From Euptelea pleiosperma (lineage: Eukaryota; Streptophyta; Magnoliopsida; Ranunculales; Eupteleaceae): a stretch of DNA of 64,000 nt. The stretch is from NCBI GenBank assembly GCA_035048495.1, contig CM068544.1, positions 13,014,138 to 13,078,137 on the forward strand, read 5' to 3'. Shown here piece after piece: positions 8,691-20,070 of this stretch. Position 1 is the first letter of the stretch. Every line of letters begins with the position of its first letter. The notes beneath the pieces are model-generated. The model did no database searches and was not told where the DNA came from. It saw only the letters and a list, made by a program, of their open reading frames with translations. The position numbers were made by a program, and so were the translations under genes.

Positions 8691-10307
8691 TTTTCTTATT
8701 TTTTTTATTTTCAAAAATTCCCTATTTCCATTAAAGGAAATAGGGAAGCTTTAAAAGGGGAGAAGAGAGGGTTCGAAACCCTAATCTCCTAATCCCCCTC
8801 CTATCTTTTCCTCTCTTCCCCCCTTTCAATCCCCCCACGTTCTCCCTCCACCGGTGGACGTTTCTTTTCTTTTTTTTTCTTTTCTTCTTCTTCTTCCTCC
8901 TCCACCTTCGCCGGAGTTGCAGGCAGCAACTCCGGCCATCTGGTTCTCCTTCTCTTCCTCCTCCTTCTTCTTCTTCTTCTTCTTCTTCTTCTTCTTCTTC
9001 TTCTTCTTCTTCTTCTTCTTCTTCTTCTTCGTCTTCTTCTTGCTGTTGCTGCATAACAGCAGCACCGCTCCTCCTCTTCTCTCGCCGGAGTTGCAGGTCT
9101 GCAACTCCGACCACCGCTGCCCTCTCTGCCTGTGCGTCTCTAATCCCCTTCTCCTCCGCTCCTTCTTCTTCTCCTTCGCTTCTTCCTCGTTTCTCCTTCT
9201 CCTTCTTCTTCTTCTTCTTCTTGTTTTTTTTTTTTTTTTTTTTTTTTTTTTTCTTTTTCATCTTCTTTAAATCTGTCCGCCGGAGTTGCCGCCTGCAACT
9301 CCGGCCGACTACTGTACGTTCGTTCTCCTCTTGGCCACCACTGTTAGACCTGCAACTTGCAGGTGCGCCTCCAGCCGTCAATGTCTACACCACGTGGGGA
9401 TCAAACCCAGCCCCCTTCTACACGTTTTCCTTGAAAGAGAGAGTTCTCTCTTCTTGCTGAAATGCATCGGTCCGTTCCCCTCCTTCCATGCTGGCGCTCG
9501 TCGTTTAGCTCCTCCTTACGAGCCCATCCGTCCCTGCTGCACTTCACAGAGCTGTTGTTCTCCACGGGTCAACCTAAACCAGAGTTTTCATCCTCCTCTA
9601 CACCTGGTTCGACCGCCCTTCCACCGCCATTCATCTCTTATTCCTTCACGGTTTAAGGGCAGCACAACCCATCGTCACAAACCCCAGCCACTCTCCACCG
9701 CTCCACCTTAGCTGCTGCAACATCTCCACCTGTCGAACCTCATGTCCAATGCCTTGGCCGTGACCTCCACATGGTAAGTTCCGAAGTTAAAAAAAAAAAA
9801 ATAAATAAATAAATAAATAAAAATATTCTATCTCTCCATCTTCTCTCTATCTCACCTCATCTATCTCTATCTTTTATGCTTTTTAGGCTAGTTTCAATTT
9901 TTGCTTTTGTTTGTCAATGTAAGCAATTTATATAGATTCAATAAAATTAGGATTCTTTTGAGCTCTTGTTCTTGATTTTCTTTCACCATGAATAGTGGTT
10001 TTTAATTCAGTATTTGATAACTTCTTTAATTAAGAGTTGATCCCCATAAAAAAAAAAAGAGCATGTTTTAAATCCATTACCTCACCACTCTCACCCCTCC
10101 ATCATCATTAGCATCAATTTCTATGGAAAAATCCGTCATTTTATGTTCTTATTTGCGCTAATCCGACTAATCCCGAGTGCGGATCGACATCCGACACAAG
10201 CCACTGTGCAAAATAGCTCATTTTACAGGTTAAAAGTTTCGGATCAATTAAAAATGTGTTGAAGTTAGGGTTTCCGTAACCAACGACGCGGAAAAAGCCT
10301 ACTTTCA
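7694..10307 (+). repeat. N1 3' LTR (2614 bp)
   Basis: This is an almost exact copy of 914-3529. I see two one-base homopolymer differences and one substitution. It ends at CTACTTTCA, followed by TSD TGGAC (10308-10312). The CArG box of this copy is at 8728-8737. Confidence 0.96.
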
Positions 10308-10312
10308 TGGAC

Positions 10313-10487
10313 CGGTCCTTATATGGTCACAGCAGTCACACCCTTCGGGGCAATCACTATTGAGGATCCCAAGGATCACTCCTCATTCCAGGTCAATGGT
10401 CAGCGTCTTAAGCAATTCCATGAACTTGATGTGTCGTTCATTCAGACTTTTGAAATTGATCTCATCGATCCTATTTATGTCGACTGA
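10313..10487 (+). pseudogene. Integrase of element A, C-terminal segment
   Basis: This continues the frame broken at 913: the GPY-type C-terminal module, with residues [20 protein letters not shown], then a tail ending in DPIYVD and TGA at 10485-10487. The matching part of F ends at 51613. There is no chromodomain after it, as expected for Athila-type integrases. No env-like frame follows. Confidence 0.92.
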
Positions 10488-10833
10488 TGATCCACTCAGT
10501 CTCCTGTGCTCCAACTTGGTTGGGGGTGCCTGTCACCCCCGTCATGTCTGGCTGAAGACGTAAAACTTAGCGCTTTCGGAAAGGCAATTCCGGTATTCCT
10601 AGAGTACATGAGTCTCATGCATTTCTTATTACTGTTATATCTCTGGAAATGCAGGTACATTCATTCTTCCGATCATCAGGTACCACACACTATCGAGTTT
10701 CTGCCGACTTGGTAACATCCTTCCTGAATCTTTGCATCATCATCTCTGATTTGTTATCATTTTATGTCCCGGTATTGAGCACCGAGGACGGTGCTATATT
10801 TTGGTTGGGGGTGGGTATTTACCAAAACTCATG

Positions 10834-10872
<39 letters not shown>

Positions 10873-12413
10873 TTCTTACTTTTTGGGTGATTTCCGATGT
10901 TCTCCAAAAGTTTTCTAGAATTTCAAAAATGTGTCAAATACCCTGACTTTGATTAGCTAAAAACCTTCGTTAAGTCAGTATTGAGGATGTCAATTTTTGT
11001 TTAAAGTTAGCATTGAGTCAAGTCAAGTGTGACTACTGCAGGTTTGAAAACTTAGAAAAATCAGATTCGGCACAATTGTACACTATCAACATCAGAGTCA
11101 TCCTAAGTTTGGAAATTCTAGAGATCCTGTGAGAAGAATTGTGGAGACCTAACCCAGTAAGCTTTCGAGCCTTTAATCATTTCAGAGAGTATACATTAAT
11201 CCTGAGTCACAAGATGACTCACTATTCTTCATGCCCGCAATATTCGTTGAGAGATCTCATTATCTTTTGCTTCGATCATAAAACTCGGAACGACATCAAC
11301 ATTGGATTACTACGACAGAACCTTCTCTGTATCCAGTCAAGACAGTATACATGATAGTGCAAACCCTAGAAAATGATTTAGGCCATTTTTCTGAACCATT
11401 CAGCCTTTTTACTCACCTGAATTATACTTCACTAGAAACCCCTTGAGCCGTTCTATAAAAGCCTTTTATTTGCAAACCCATCAACCTAAAATCCAGTCCA
11501 GCTACGAAACATGACTGGCTACCCTTATTTTGAGATGGACAAAAGAATAACTGATGTGGGTGTACCGTGAAAAAGAAAAGTAAAGAAGAAGAATCAAAAG
11601 GAAAAGAAAGTGGTTCAAGCCAAAAACAAAATATAGAAAGAAAGTATGAAGAAGAGCTGAAAAGAAATTGAGCAGTCTCAGAAATATCAAGAAAAAGAGA
11701 AAAATACGAAAAAAGGAAAAAGAACCAGATAATGGTGTTACGTCGTAGGAAAAATTCAAGAAAATGGCAATATCCTCTCAAGATCTTTGAAATCCTGTAT
11801 TCCTTTATCTCTCTACACCTGACCTAAGCCTCATTACAACCCAGGAAAGTCCTACTTGATTCTAGGATAGTACGATCATAAAATGTGGAGATTGGAGAAA
11901 GAGAAGCTATAGAGTTTGATCTGACGTTCCCGAGTGAAGTGGTATTCCAATCATGAGATCTTCTTCTGTTAAAGATGTCCTTCCTTCAAATAAAACATAT
12001 GTGAGATCTTTTGCCTCTTTATATTAAATACATCTCCTCACATATAAATTGAGAGAAAAAAAGAAAACCCTTCTTGTGTGATTCTATTCTGAGTGCTAAA
12101 CATGTGAGATTTGAGGTCGAGGCATAAAAACTTAGAGGTGATCTGGAAATCTTTACTGTCGGATGATGAGAACGTTGAGCACACACACACGCAGAGTCTG
12201 ACTATTCTGGGTCATGATTATCAGTCTGTAGTCTTGCCAAAACTTTCCAACTCTTCGCTAGCATGTAACTATTTTTTGCATCCATTCAATGATTTGACGA
12301 ACGGGGTTTTCCCTGAGCTAATATGAAAAAGTGTGCAGCATGTGCAGAGCCCTTTTAAGCTCATGTATTTCGCACTAATTGCCAAGGATTGGCAATATGC
12401 TGGTTGGGGGTTG
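10488..12413 (+). other. Non-coding 3' region of element A
   Basis: There is no convincing gene between the pol stop and the LTR. Landmarks are the hairpin at 10522-10540, an acceptor-like TCTCTGGAAATGCAG (about 10641-10655), TTGGTTGGGGGTGGG near 10802, a long A run (about 10838-10868), a purine-rich tract (about 11570-11735) and the G-rich tract ending at 12413. Athila elements often have an env-like gene here. Only short ORFs remain (11139-11354, 12111-12326), and their products match nothing I recognise. Confidence 0.75.
10522..10540 (+). other. Hairpin 35 bases after the pol stop, element A
   Basis: GGGGGTG and CACCCCC pair around CCTGT. Compare N1 at 5778-5796, where the inner stem bases differ but pair. 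Confidence 0.7.
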
Positions 12414-13422
12414 TGATATTCGCTCAAAAGTGCTTATTTTAAGCACTTATCCTGTTAGCGTTATCGCACTCTCCTACGTAAAACTGCTCTAATTATCCAC
12501 TTTTCTACGTAAGAGTCTATCTCATTGCGTAAAACACACTTTTCTGGACGAAATGGTATATTTGCATGCATTAAACACATTTTCGGAAGTCTAAATATTA
12601 AGCCGTTCTGATAAAGTCTCATTACGAGCTTCTTCTGTCGCAGGAAACCCCGATGGGACGATTTTCGAGACTTGTGGGCCCAAATCGATCATGAAAGCCC
12701 ATTATCAAAGCTTAACAAGCCCACATGCTATAACTAGAAGATATGGGCCAAATATGGGCTGAATAAGAGGACCAAAAAGCCGGCCCAAAGAACGAAGAGA
12801 GTAGGAGAGCCAATGACCAAGAGACGGACCAAAGCGTTTAAAGCCACATGAGTCAGCAAAGAATGATGGTCGACTCTACTGGAGAAGCGTGAGGATGGTC
12901 ACAGTGAAGACCAGGGTTCCAGACCCTCCGCCAGTGCTTTTTTCCATTTTTTTTGATACTTTTTCTCTCATCTCTCCTTATTCTCTCTCTCTCTCTTCAT
13001 CTCTCGATCCTCGAATCTACTGACCTAACCCCAGAACTCCTGCCTATCAGCTCTATCTCATCTCCCTTAGCTTTCTGACCGTTGGATCTTCCATCGGACC
13101 GTTGGATCTTCAATCGGACCGTTGGATCTCTCTAGATCCGTCGATCTACCAATCTGGGTCCCAATCAAGTCACCATCCATCCGATCGCCTTCAGAATGCC
13201 TGTCACATCATCTTGTGAGACGATGGACATCATCAGTCCATGTGGGCCAGTAGCCGGGCCCATCATCATCGACCCGCTGTCTGACCAGTTAGTGGACCCC
13301 GCGAATTTCAAAAATAATTTTAATTAAATGGGGGGTCCACTAATTGGGGAGATTCCCCATAGAAAAGTAGGTTTTTACTTAAAAAAAAAAAAAAAAAAAA
13401 TATTTTTTATTTTCAAAAAATA

Positions 13423-13460
13423 CCCTATTTCCATTAATGGAAATAGGGAGCTTTATAAGA
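13423..13460 (+). promoter_or_regulatory. CArG-box palindrome and TATA box of element A LTR
   Basis: A perfect 26-bp palindrome (13423-13448) is centred on CCATTAATGG (13431-13440), a full CC(A/T)6GG match. TTTATAAG follows at 13452-13459. A second palindrome, GGTTCG-TT-CGAACC, lies about 15-30 bp further on, near the expected start of transcription. Confidence 0.55.
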
Positions 13461-13607
13461 TGAGGGAGAAGGGTTCGTTCGAACCCTAATCCCCCTCAAA
13501 TCTTCTCCTTTCTCTCCCCCTATCAATCCCGCATTCACCCTTGGCCCCATTCTTCTTCTTTTTCTTCTTTTCTCTTTCTCCTTTTCTTCATCTTCTTCTT
13601 CTTCTTC

Positions 13608-13631
13608 GCCGGAGTTGCCTGCAACTCCGGC
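13608..13631. repeat. GTTGC/GCAAC palindrome, element A LTR
   Basis: GCCGGAGTTGC and GCAACTCCGGC form perfect 11-bp arms around CT, directly beside a CTT tract. Confidence 0.95.
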
Positions 13632-14950
13632 CGTCTGGTAAGGCAGTCTTCTTCTTCTTCTTCTTCTTCTTCTTCTTCTTCTTCTTCTTCTTCTTCTTCT
13701 TCTTTTTCTTCTTCTCCTTTTTCTGTTCTATCTTGCAGCTGCCCACACCGTCCTGGTGGTGCAAACAGCAACAGTTTCACCGTCCCTCCTTCCATTACCG
13801 CCCACCACAGTCGCCGGTACCACCTGCTGGTGATCTTCAAATCCAACGGCACTACACTGCCTGTGTTTGCCTTCTCCTTGCAAGCACTCACGGTGTTTCT
13901 CATCACCAACCCCACCTGCAACATCGAGTTTGGTGCTCTTCCTTGCTGCCCAACGAATCTCCACGATCTCAGCCACCGTGTAGCCGGACCTGCAACTCCG
14001 GTCGGTCCGATTATCACCTCCACCCATCGTATAAGAAAGAGAGTAGAAGAAGAAGGAGGAGAAACCGCCCCTACCTATCTCCATTCCACCTGCTGCTGCC
14101 ACGGCCTGCAAGTTGCGGGCCGTTAAACCTTGCGTTGCTGCCATAAACGCATCACCAAACCGTTCCTCCATCTTCATCAGCAAGTCCCCCAGCAGCAACA
14201 CCTCCTTCATCCCCAAACGGCGAGCAACAACCACCTGTTGGTGCGCCTTCCATAGCCCAGACCACAATGATCTACTTCTCCAAGCTACTGCCACGATCGG
14301 ACTGCACATCTTATTTCTTGGCCGGAAACTCAATATGACCTTCCACGGTATGAGCCTACAACACTGGAAACCCGCAACCACCATGGTAAGATCAAAATAC
14401 AGTTTCCCTCCCTTATCCCTCGGTCCGTTCAATTTCTCTATCTATGTCTATCTTTCTCTCTCTAGGACTTCTCTTAGTTCTTGTTTCTCGCCCTAAAAAT
14501 CTCTAGATTTTCTCTATTTTAACTCTTTCTCTCTCTCTAGTTTTACTTCTTTCTAGATTAGTTTGAATGATGTAAGTTTTGTTTTGATGTAATGACAGTT
14601 TAAATTAATGCAATTATTCTTGGTTTTAGTGTTCTCTTTTGAATTATATGATTTTTGCGAATTATAGTTCTTTGATATCAATAAAATCAAAAGCATGTTT
14701 TAAATCCCGACCTCTCCATCATTCTCATCCCACCATTCATTTTTAGAAGCATTTATGAACCATGATGTTTTTACATTCTTCCGTTATTTTATGTTCTTGT
14801 TTGCGCTAACTAAACCCCGAGTGCGGATCGACATCCGACATACTTCCACCATGCAAAGCATAGCTTAATTTTGCAGGAAATCTCAGATCGAAATTACAAA
14901 TGTATTGAGATTAGGGTCGTTCTCTCAACGACGGAAAAACCCTACTTTCA

Positions 14951-16428
14951 GGTTGGCTAGGGAAGATGCCTTTAGCTTTCTCAGCTTCCAGGTTACCTAA
15001 GCGTTGCTCTAGACGAATCATGGATTGCTGTTGCTGTTGCTCTAGGTGTTGCATAGATTGAGTAATGAGTTGAGCTAGAAGGTCCTCGATACCAGGTTTG
15101 GGGACCGACTGTTGGGGAGCAGCTAATGGGAGCTGAGGCACCAATTCGCGACTCGAGCTCATCGGGGCATTATAGTTATAGGCGGAAGAATTAGTTGGGA
15201 CAATCTGTTGGTTCTGAAAGTTCGGGGGAACTCTTTGCTGATTCTGAAATGTGCTCGGTTGTCCAGAGTATTGACCCTGTTGGAACTGCTGGTTCTGAGT
15301 AGATGGGTACTGACTCTGCTGGTACTGACCTTGATTGAATTGCCTAGTGGGTTGATTGAACCCAGGGGGATACATGCCCTGAGGTTGACGCGGAGGTTGA
15401 GCTTGAGGTTGAGTAGACTGAGGCCTCCAAGAGAAGTTAGGGTGGTTTCTCGTGTCCGGATGATAAGATTGACTATACGAGTTCTGAGTGGGTGGTTTGT
15501 ATGTGCTGAAAGCACAAACTTCTTCCTGAAGAGGATTAGACCATCCTTCATTCAAAGGACAATGCTCAGTAGTATGGGAGGGTTGCAGACAGAGGGTGCA
15601 GGATTCCATAGGGCTCTCGTGTCCCACATGCATGACTGGGGTAGATTGTTGAGTAGGCTTTTGTACAGACACAGCCAGTGCCGAGACTGACTTGCTCAAT
15701 TCTTGAATGACTGATCGAAGCTCAGTATCAGCTGTAGCATCATGTCCCTTGGTTGTCCTTTGGACCGAAGTGGTTCGACTAAACTCTGAGTCAGTCGTCC
15801 AATGTTGAGAGTTTTCTCCTAACTCTCGCAAGAATTTGTATGCAACGGTCGGAGTTTGGTGCAGGAATTTTCCTTGGCACATGGACTCTACCATGGTCCG
15901 GGACTCATCAGTAAGTCCCTTATAGAAGACATGGACAAGATTGCCCTTGTCGATGCTATGGTGGGGGCACTTAGTCAGGTAGTCTTGGAATCTATCCCAC
16001 GCTTCGAAAAATTTCTCATCGGACTTCTGTCGAAAGTCCTGGATGAGTTGCTTCATTTGGTTGGTCCGAGTCATGGGGTAGAATTTAGACATGAATTTGC
16101 CCACCAACTCTTTCCAACTGCTGATTGAATCAGCGGGTAAGGAGTAGAGCCAATCTGAGGCTCGGTCTTTGAGCGAGAATGGGAAAACTCGCAGACGGAC
16201 ATTGTCATCATCAAGGTTCTGATTTTTGAAAAGTAGGATGACATGTTGGAATTCCCTAATATGGGAATATGGGTCTTCTCTTGGGAGACCACGAAAGGTT
16301 GGCAGCATTTGGATCGTCTGCGGCCTGATCTCGAACTGTACCGCCGTAGTAGGTGGGAGAACAATGCAAGTGGGTGGATTGGCAGAGATAGGGGCGAACG
16401 TCTCGATAAGAGGTCGTTCGACTGCCAT
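14951..16428 (-). CDS. Gag of element B (3' end cut by element A)
   Basis: About 492 codons are open from ATG at 16428. The first 190 or so residues form a retrotransposon gag domain of the Athila kind: MLPTFRGLPREDPYSHIREF near residue 42, then FPFSLKDRASDWLYSLP, then QDYLTKCPHH. A single CxxC-type knuckle-like piece, CTLCLQPSHTTEHCPL, lies near residue 277-292. A long Gln/Pro/Tyr-rich tail follows and ends in a Gln-rich helix-prone stretch. Gag would form the particle that packages the RNA. The frame continues past 14951 into LTR sequence (to 14911), but those residues are not gag. No stop interrupts it, unlike the copy in F. The start follows the long leader and matches ATG at 45982 in F. 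Confidence 0.9.
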
Positions 16429-18255
16429 GACTACAAAGGTAGTAGTACTGGGGAGGTGAGTGGGGAAAGAGATGGGGAAGAATTCAGTGGAGGATCCACT
16501 GTAGGGACGTGATTCTCAGATCGAACCAAGCGTTTGTTCGGACGAGTCCAACCGGGCATACGCGAATGAGGCAAGCTCTATACTTGGCAAAAAGTTGCCA
16601 GAGAGGAACACTATCCTAAATGATGCACACCAAGCACAGATAATCCTATTCTAAGCAATCAGGATATATTTTAGGAATTATCTTTGTTAGTTTTGGGGCT
16701 AGAGTAGATTATGACAGTGGGCGGACCACTGGTTTATCTTTTAACCGCCGGACTAACTGTTTTGTACTCAGAGGTTCTCACCAGGCTACACTCTTCAGAG
16801 CGAATCCTTTAGTACTAACTCTAGTTAACAACAAGGCAATTCGAAGCCTAGACAGACGTGCGGCACAATGGCTGACTTAAGTACGTCCCAGACTAACCGG
16901 ATTGGTCAAGTGTATAAGAAGAGTGTTCCCTCGGGTTAAGCTAGGGTTGATGCGTGTTCCTAGTCCACACGCAACTAACCGCCGAATAATCCAAGATGCC
17001 ACGTCGAGCTCAGTGTACTTGAGTAGCAGGGACTTATGGGTGTGTTAGACAACAGGGACCCGCGCTCGTGGTCTTATTTCGATTGGATGTTAAGCGGGTT
17101 CACTTTGCGTGGATTTTTCCTCGAACACCGGGCTAATTGGCTCTACTTCTTGATTCTTTTTAATTAAATGGAGCCTTGGGATCAAATCAGTTGGAATGAT
17201 GAGGTGGGTGATGAAATCCCACCAGTTTCAATTTGGAGCTGGGTCTGCTCTCTTAGAGTTGATTGATTAACGGCCACGCCACGCAAGTCGAAGAATATGG
17301 ATACGAAAGAAAATAGACAAGCGGCAATGATGCACCCAATATGCTCTGTATCGCACTCAAGGCGAGGATAGAGACTTACCTCCCGTGGGCCACGCCACGG
17401 GGTCGCCTCTGTGGGTTAGAGAGGGGTATCTTAATGGGCTTGGGCCCGACTCCACCTCTTTGAGCTTTCGCTCTCTACCCACACTGGATCGTGTTCCTGC
17501 AGAAACAGTTAGATCGCACGGTCTAGGTATTTGGGATTCTATTTGGAAGATCCTTGCCTTTTTAGGGTTCACTGAACAAGCACTGGATTTAGGCAAGTTT
17601 TTGAATTAATTTCCAAGTTTGAAATGGGTTAAAATTTAGGAATTCCCAGATTGGAAAATACGTAGATTGGAAAGTTTCCCGAACGGTGGAGATCTTCCAA
17701 GAAAGATTTGATTGCGAGATCCCTTATAATTTTGGAAAATTTCCCAAACTTGAAATTCTGCTAGATTTGGGATGTTTCCTTTTGCATACTTTTCCAAATT
17801 CGGAAGATTTCTAAAGATAGAAATTCTTCTAAAGAGGAAACTTCTAAGAGGGGAAACCCTAATTTAGCAAAGTTTCAAGATTTTAGAATCTTTCCAAAAA
17901 TCGCAAATCCTTGATTGGTGATTTCTAAAAATCTGCAGAATATGAAACCCTAATTTTTTTTGAATTTTGAATTTATTATTTTTTTGGTATTTTTCACTTA
18001 ATCTAGGGTTTCTAAAAAACCCTAGAACAAGATCTAGCAGTTATATGGAAAGTAGTAAAATTCCTAAATTATTACAAATTGCACTCGGCCTTCCGAGGCA
18101 TTAAAAATAATAATTTAAAAACTGCTAAAAATCAACAAAAACAAAAAATAGAAAGTTTCCCGAAAAGGTCGGGCTGGCCAAATTGAGCAGCTTTCTGATT
18201 CAGCAACTTTCCAATTCCGTCTTTACGTCCTTTTTCGCACTCCCGAACACCCGAG
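16429..18255 (-). other. Non-coding leader of element B
   Basis: This corresponds to the leaders of F and N1. It carries the GTAAGT donor-like site (17374-17379), the CCGTGGCGTGGCCCACGG-type hairpin and the CAGTGG/CCACTG hairpin near 16714-16731. There are no ORFs of note. Confidence 0.75.
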
Positions 18256-18269
18256 CGGCAGCGGCGCCA
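18256..18269 (-). other. Primer binding site of element B
   Basis: On the minus strand it reads TGGCGCCGCTGCCG, two bases inside the LTR. It differs by one base from the N1 site and is the same as in F. Confidence 0.85.
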
Positions 18270-19602
18270 TTTGAAAGTAGGATTTTTCCGCGTCGTTGGT
18301 TACGGAAACCCTAACTTCAACATATTTGTAATATTATCCGATTATCCTGTAAAATTCAACGATTCTGTATAGGGATTCGTGTCGGATGTCGATCCGCACT
18401 CGGGATTAGTTGGGTTAGCGCAATAATGAACATAAAATGATGGGAAATTTGCAGAGAACGTAACTCAATCACACTTAATTCATATTTATTTAACTGAACT
18501 TGTCTCTTACAATGAAAATCAAATAAAAATAACTAAACTAGAAAGCATTAAAAGAGATTAGGGTAGAGAGAGAAAGTGAAGAATGGAGAGAGAAACTAGA
18601 GAGAATGAGTTCTAGAGAGAGACTAAAGAGAGAGAAAGAGGTAAGATTATGACCATAGTGAGAGAAAACTACCTTGGGAAGCGATGTGTGTTGCTGCCTA
18701 AGTGAGATGCAGCAATGGTATTCCGTGGGAAGCACGATGGTGGAGATCTAGGATCGAGTTGCAGGTTGCAACCAATCTGGGCGGTCCTTGCTTATGGACT
18801 GTGGTAGGCGATGCTGCTAGTGCAGTGGCAGCAACAATGATGAAGGGGGGGGGGCGATCTGGGCTTGCACTCCAGCAGGTAGGAGTCTTCTCTTTTTCTT
18901 CTTTTCTCTCCCTCTATCCCTTTTTTTTTTTTTTTTTTTCTTGTTTTTCTCTTTTGAAGAAACGGTGGAGAGTGAGGTCGGCTGAGAAAGAGGAGGAAGA
19001 AAGGGGCGGCTGAGAAAGAGGAGGAAGAAAGGGGCGGCTGGTTTTTTTTTTATTTTTATTTTTTTTTGGAGGAAAACGTGGATGGAGAATGGGAGAGAGA
19101 GGGACGGCCAGCAAGAGAGAGATCGTGGAGATCAAGAGAGGGGGGCAGCAGCTGGAGGTGATCTGGAACAGCAGGTAAGGACGTCACCTCCTCCTTCTTT
19201 CTTTCTTCTCCTTCTTTCTTTCCCCTTTTTTTTTTTCTGGTTTTCGTTTCTTTGAAAAATGAGAAGGAGAAGGGGGTAATAACGGTTGGGATTCGAGAGG
19301 GTTAGAGAGGAGATGGTGGCCGTGAGATGAGCGGCATCTTCGTCCAAATGCTGCTGATGGTGAAGAAGTTGCAGGCACGCCCGCAACTCGCGATGGAAAC
19401 CACCAGAAACGGCAATGGAGATCGCCGGTTGAGAGAGGGTGATGGAGAACGTTATAACCACCCTTTAGCTTGCTGGTTTTGCCTTTTGTGAGGTCGAAAC
19501 AGCGAAAGAAAAAAACATTAATCGAGAAGAGGTGATTAGCTATAGGTTGTGGAGGGTTTGGGGGTGAAGTAGCAGGTAGGAGGCGGTGGACAGTGCTGCG
19601 AG

Positions 19603-19627
19603 CCGGAGTTGCAGGCTGCAACTCCGG
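19603..19627. repeat. GTTGC/GCAAC palindrome, element B LTR
   Basis: CCGGAGTTGCA and TGCAACTCCGG form perfect 11-bp arms around GGC, with the GAA (CTT) run about 60 bp away. Confidence 0.95.
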
Positions 19628-20017
19628 TGAGGACGTGAAAACTAAAACTGGAACAGCAAGAAGAAGAAGACAGAGGAGAGAAGGAGAAAAAAGAAGAAGA
19701 AGAAGAAGAAGAAGAAGAAGAAGAAGAAGAAGAAGAAGAAGAAGAGGAGGAGAAGAAGGAGAAAGTGGGGGAGCCGACGAACCAGTCCGGTGGTGGCTCG
19801 CCGGAGATGAAGTAACAAGGAGAAGAAGAAGAAAAAGAAATGGGAGAGACGAGAAAAGGAGGAGGAAGATGGGGACCACGAGTTGGGGGAGAGAATGGAG
19901 GAATAAGGAGGGGGATTAGGGTTCGAACGAACCCCTATCCTTCTCCTTTTAAAGCGTCCCTATTTCCTTTAATGGAAATAGGGGATTTTTGAAAATAAAA
20001 AAATAAAAAAAATAAGA

Positions 20018-20020
<3 letters not shown>

Positions 20021-20062
<42 letters not shown>
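20021..20062. repeat. AT dinucleotide run
   Basis: About 20 AT units lie exactly where other LTR copies have a poly-A run, between the inverted repeat and the CArG palindrome. Confidence 0.95.

Positions 20063-20070
<8 letters not shown>

Larger units (their letters stand above)
914..10307 (+). mobile_element. N1: non-autonomous Athila-derived LTR element (LARD-like), very young
   Basis: Two LTRs (914-3529 and 7694-10307) flank a 4164-bp interior with a primer binding site, a leader and a 3' region like those of A, B and F, but no gag or pol. The interior keeps roughly 1.7 kb of leader and 1.9 kb of 3' non-coding region, joined by about 0.5 kb of scrambled sequence with short pieces resembling pol. 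By my reading the LTRs differ by one substitution (near 3355 versus 10133) and two homopolymer lengths. It must have been moved by proteins made elsewhere, most simply by an A- or F-type element. The name LARD is used for its structure: a large element with LTRs and no coding capacity. Confidence 0.95.
1..14950 (+). mobile_element. Element A: Athila-like Ty3/gypsy retrotransposon, left part outside window, interrupted by N1
   Basis: The visible parts are the end of pol (3-913 and 10313-10487), a 1.9-kb non-coding 3' region (10488-12413) and the 3' LTR (12414-14950). The integrase reading frame stops at 913, where a new LTR begins, and resumes after 10312 in the correct frame; the inserted block is N1. 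The LTR ends in CTACTTTCA and abuts gag of the opposite-strand element B at 14951, so A inserted into B. Its left LTR and TSD partner lie outside the window; the expected TSD copy is GGTTG at 14951-14955. The Athila assignment comes from similarity in kind to the fuller copy F at 41016-59028. Confidence 0.9.
12414..14950 (+). repeat. 3' LTR of element A (2537 bp)
   Basis: It runs from TGATATTCGC to CCTACTTTCA and has the same architecture as the N1 LTR up to the CTT region, then differs in the second half. The CTT run is at about 13648-13703. CT-rich TTTCTCTCTCTAG units lie near 14440-14545. The end carries GTCGTT-CTCTC-AACGAC, a perfect 6-bp stem, instead of the TTTCCG...CGGAAA arrangement of N1. 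Confidence 0.95.

Noticed and set aside
13535..14496. Overlapping ORFs of 98-234 codons in the A LTR
   Set aside because: They lie in four frames over the same LTR DNA, include the CTT run, and have no domain.
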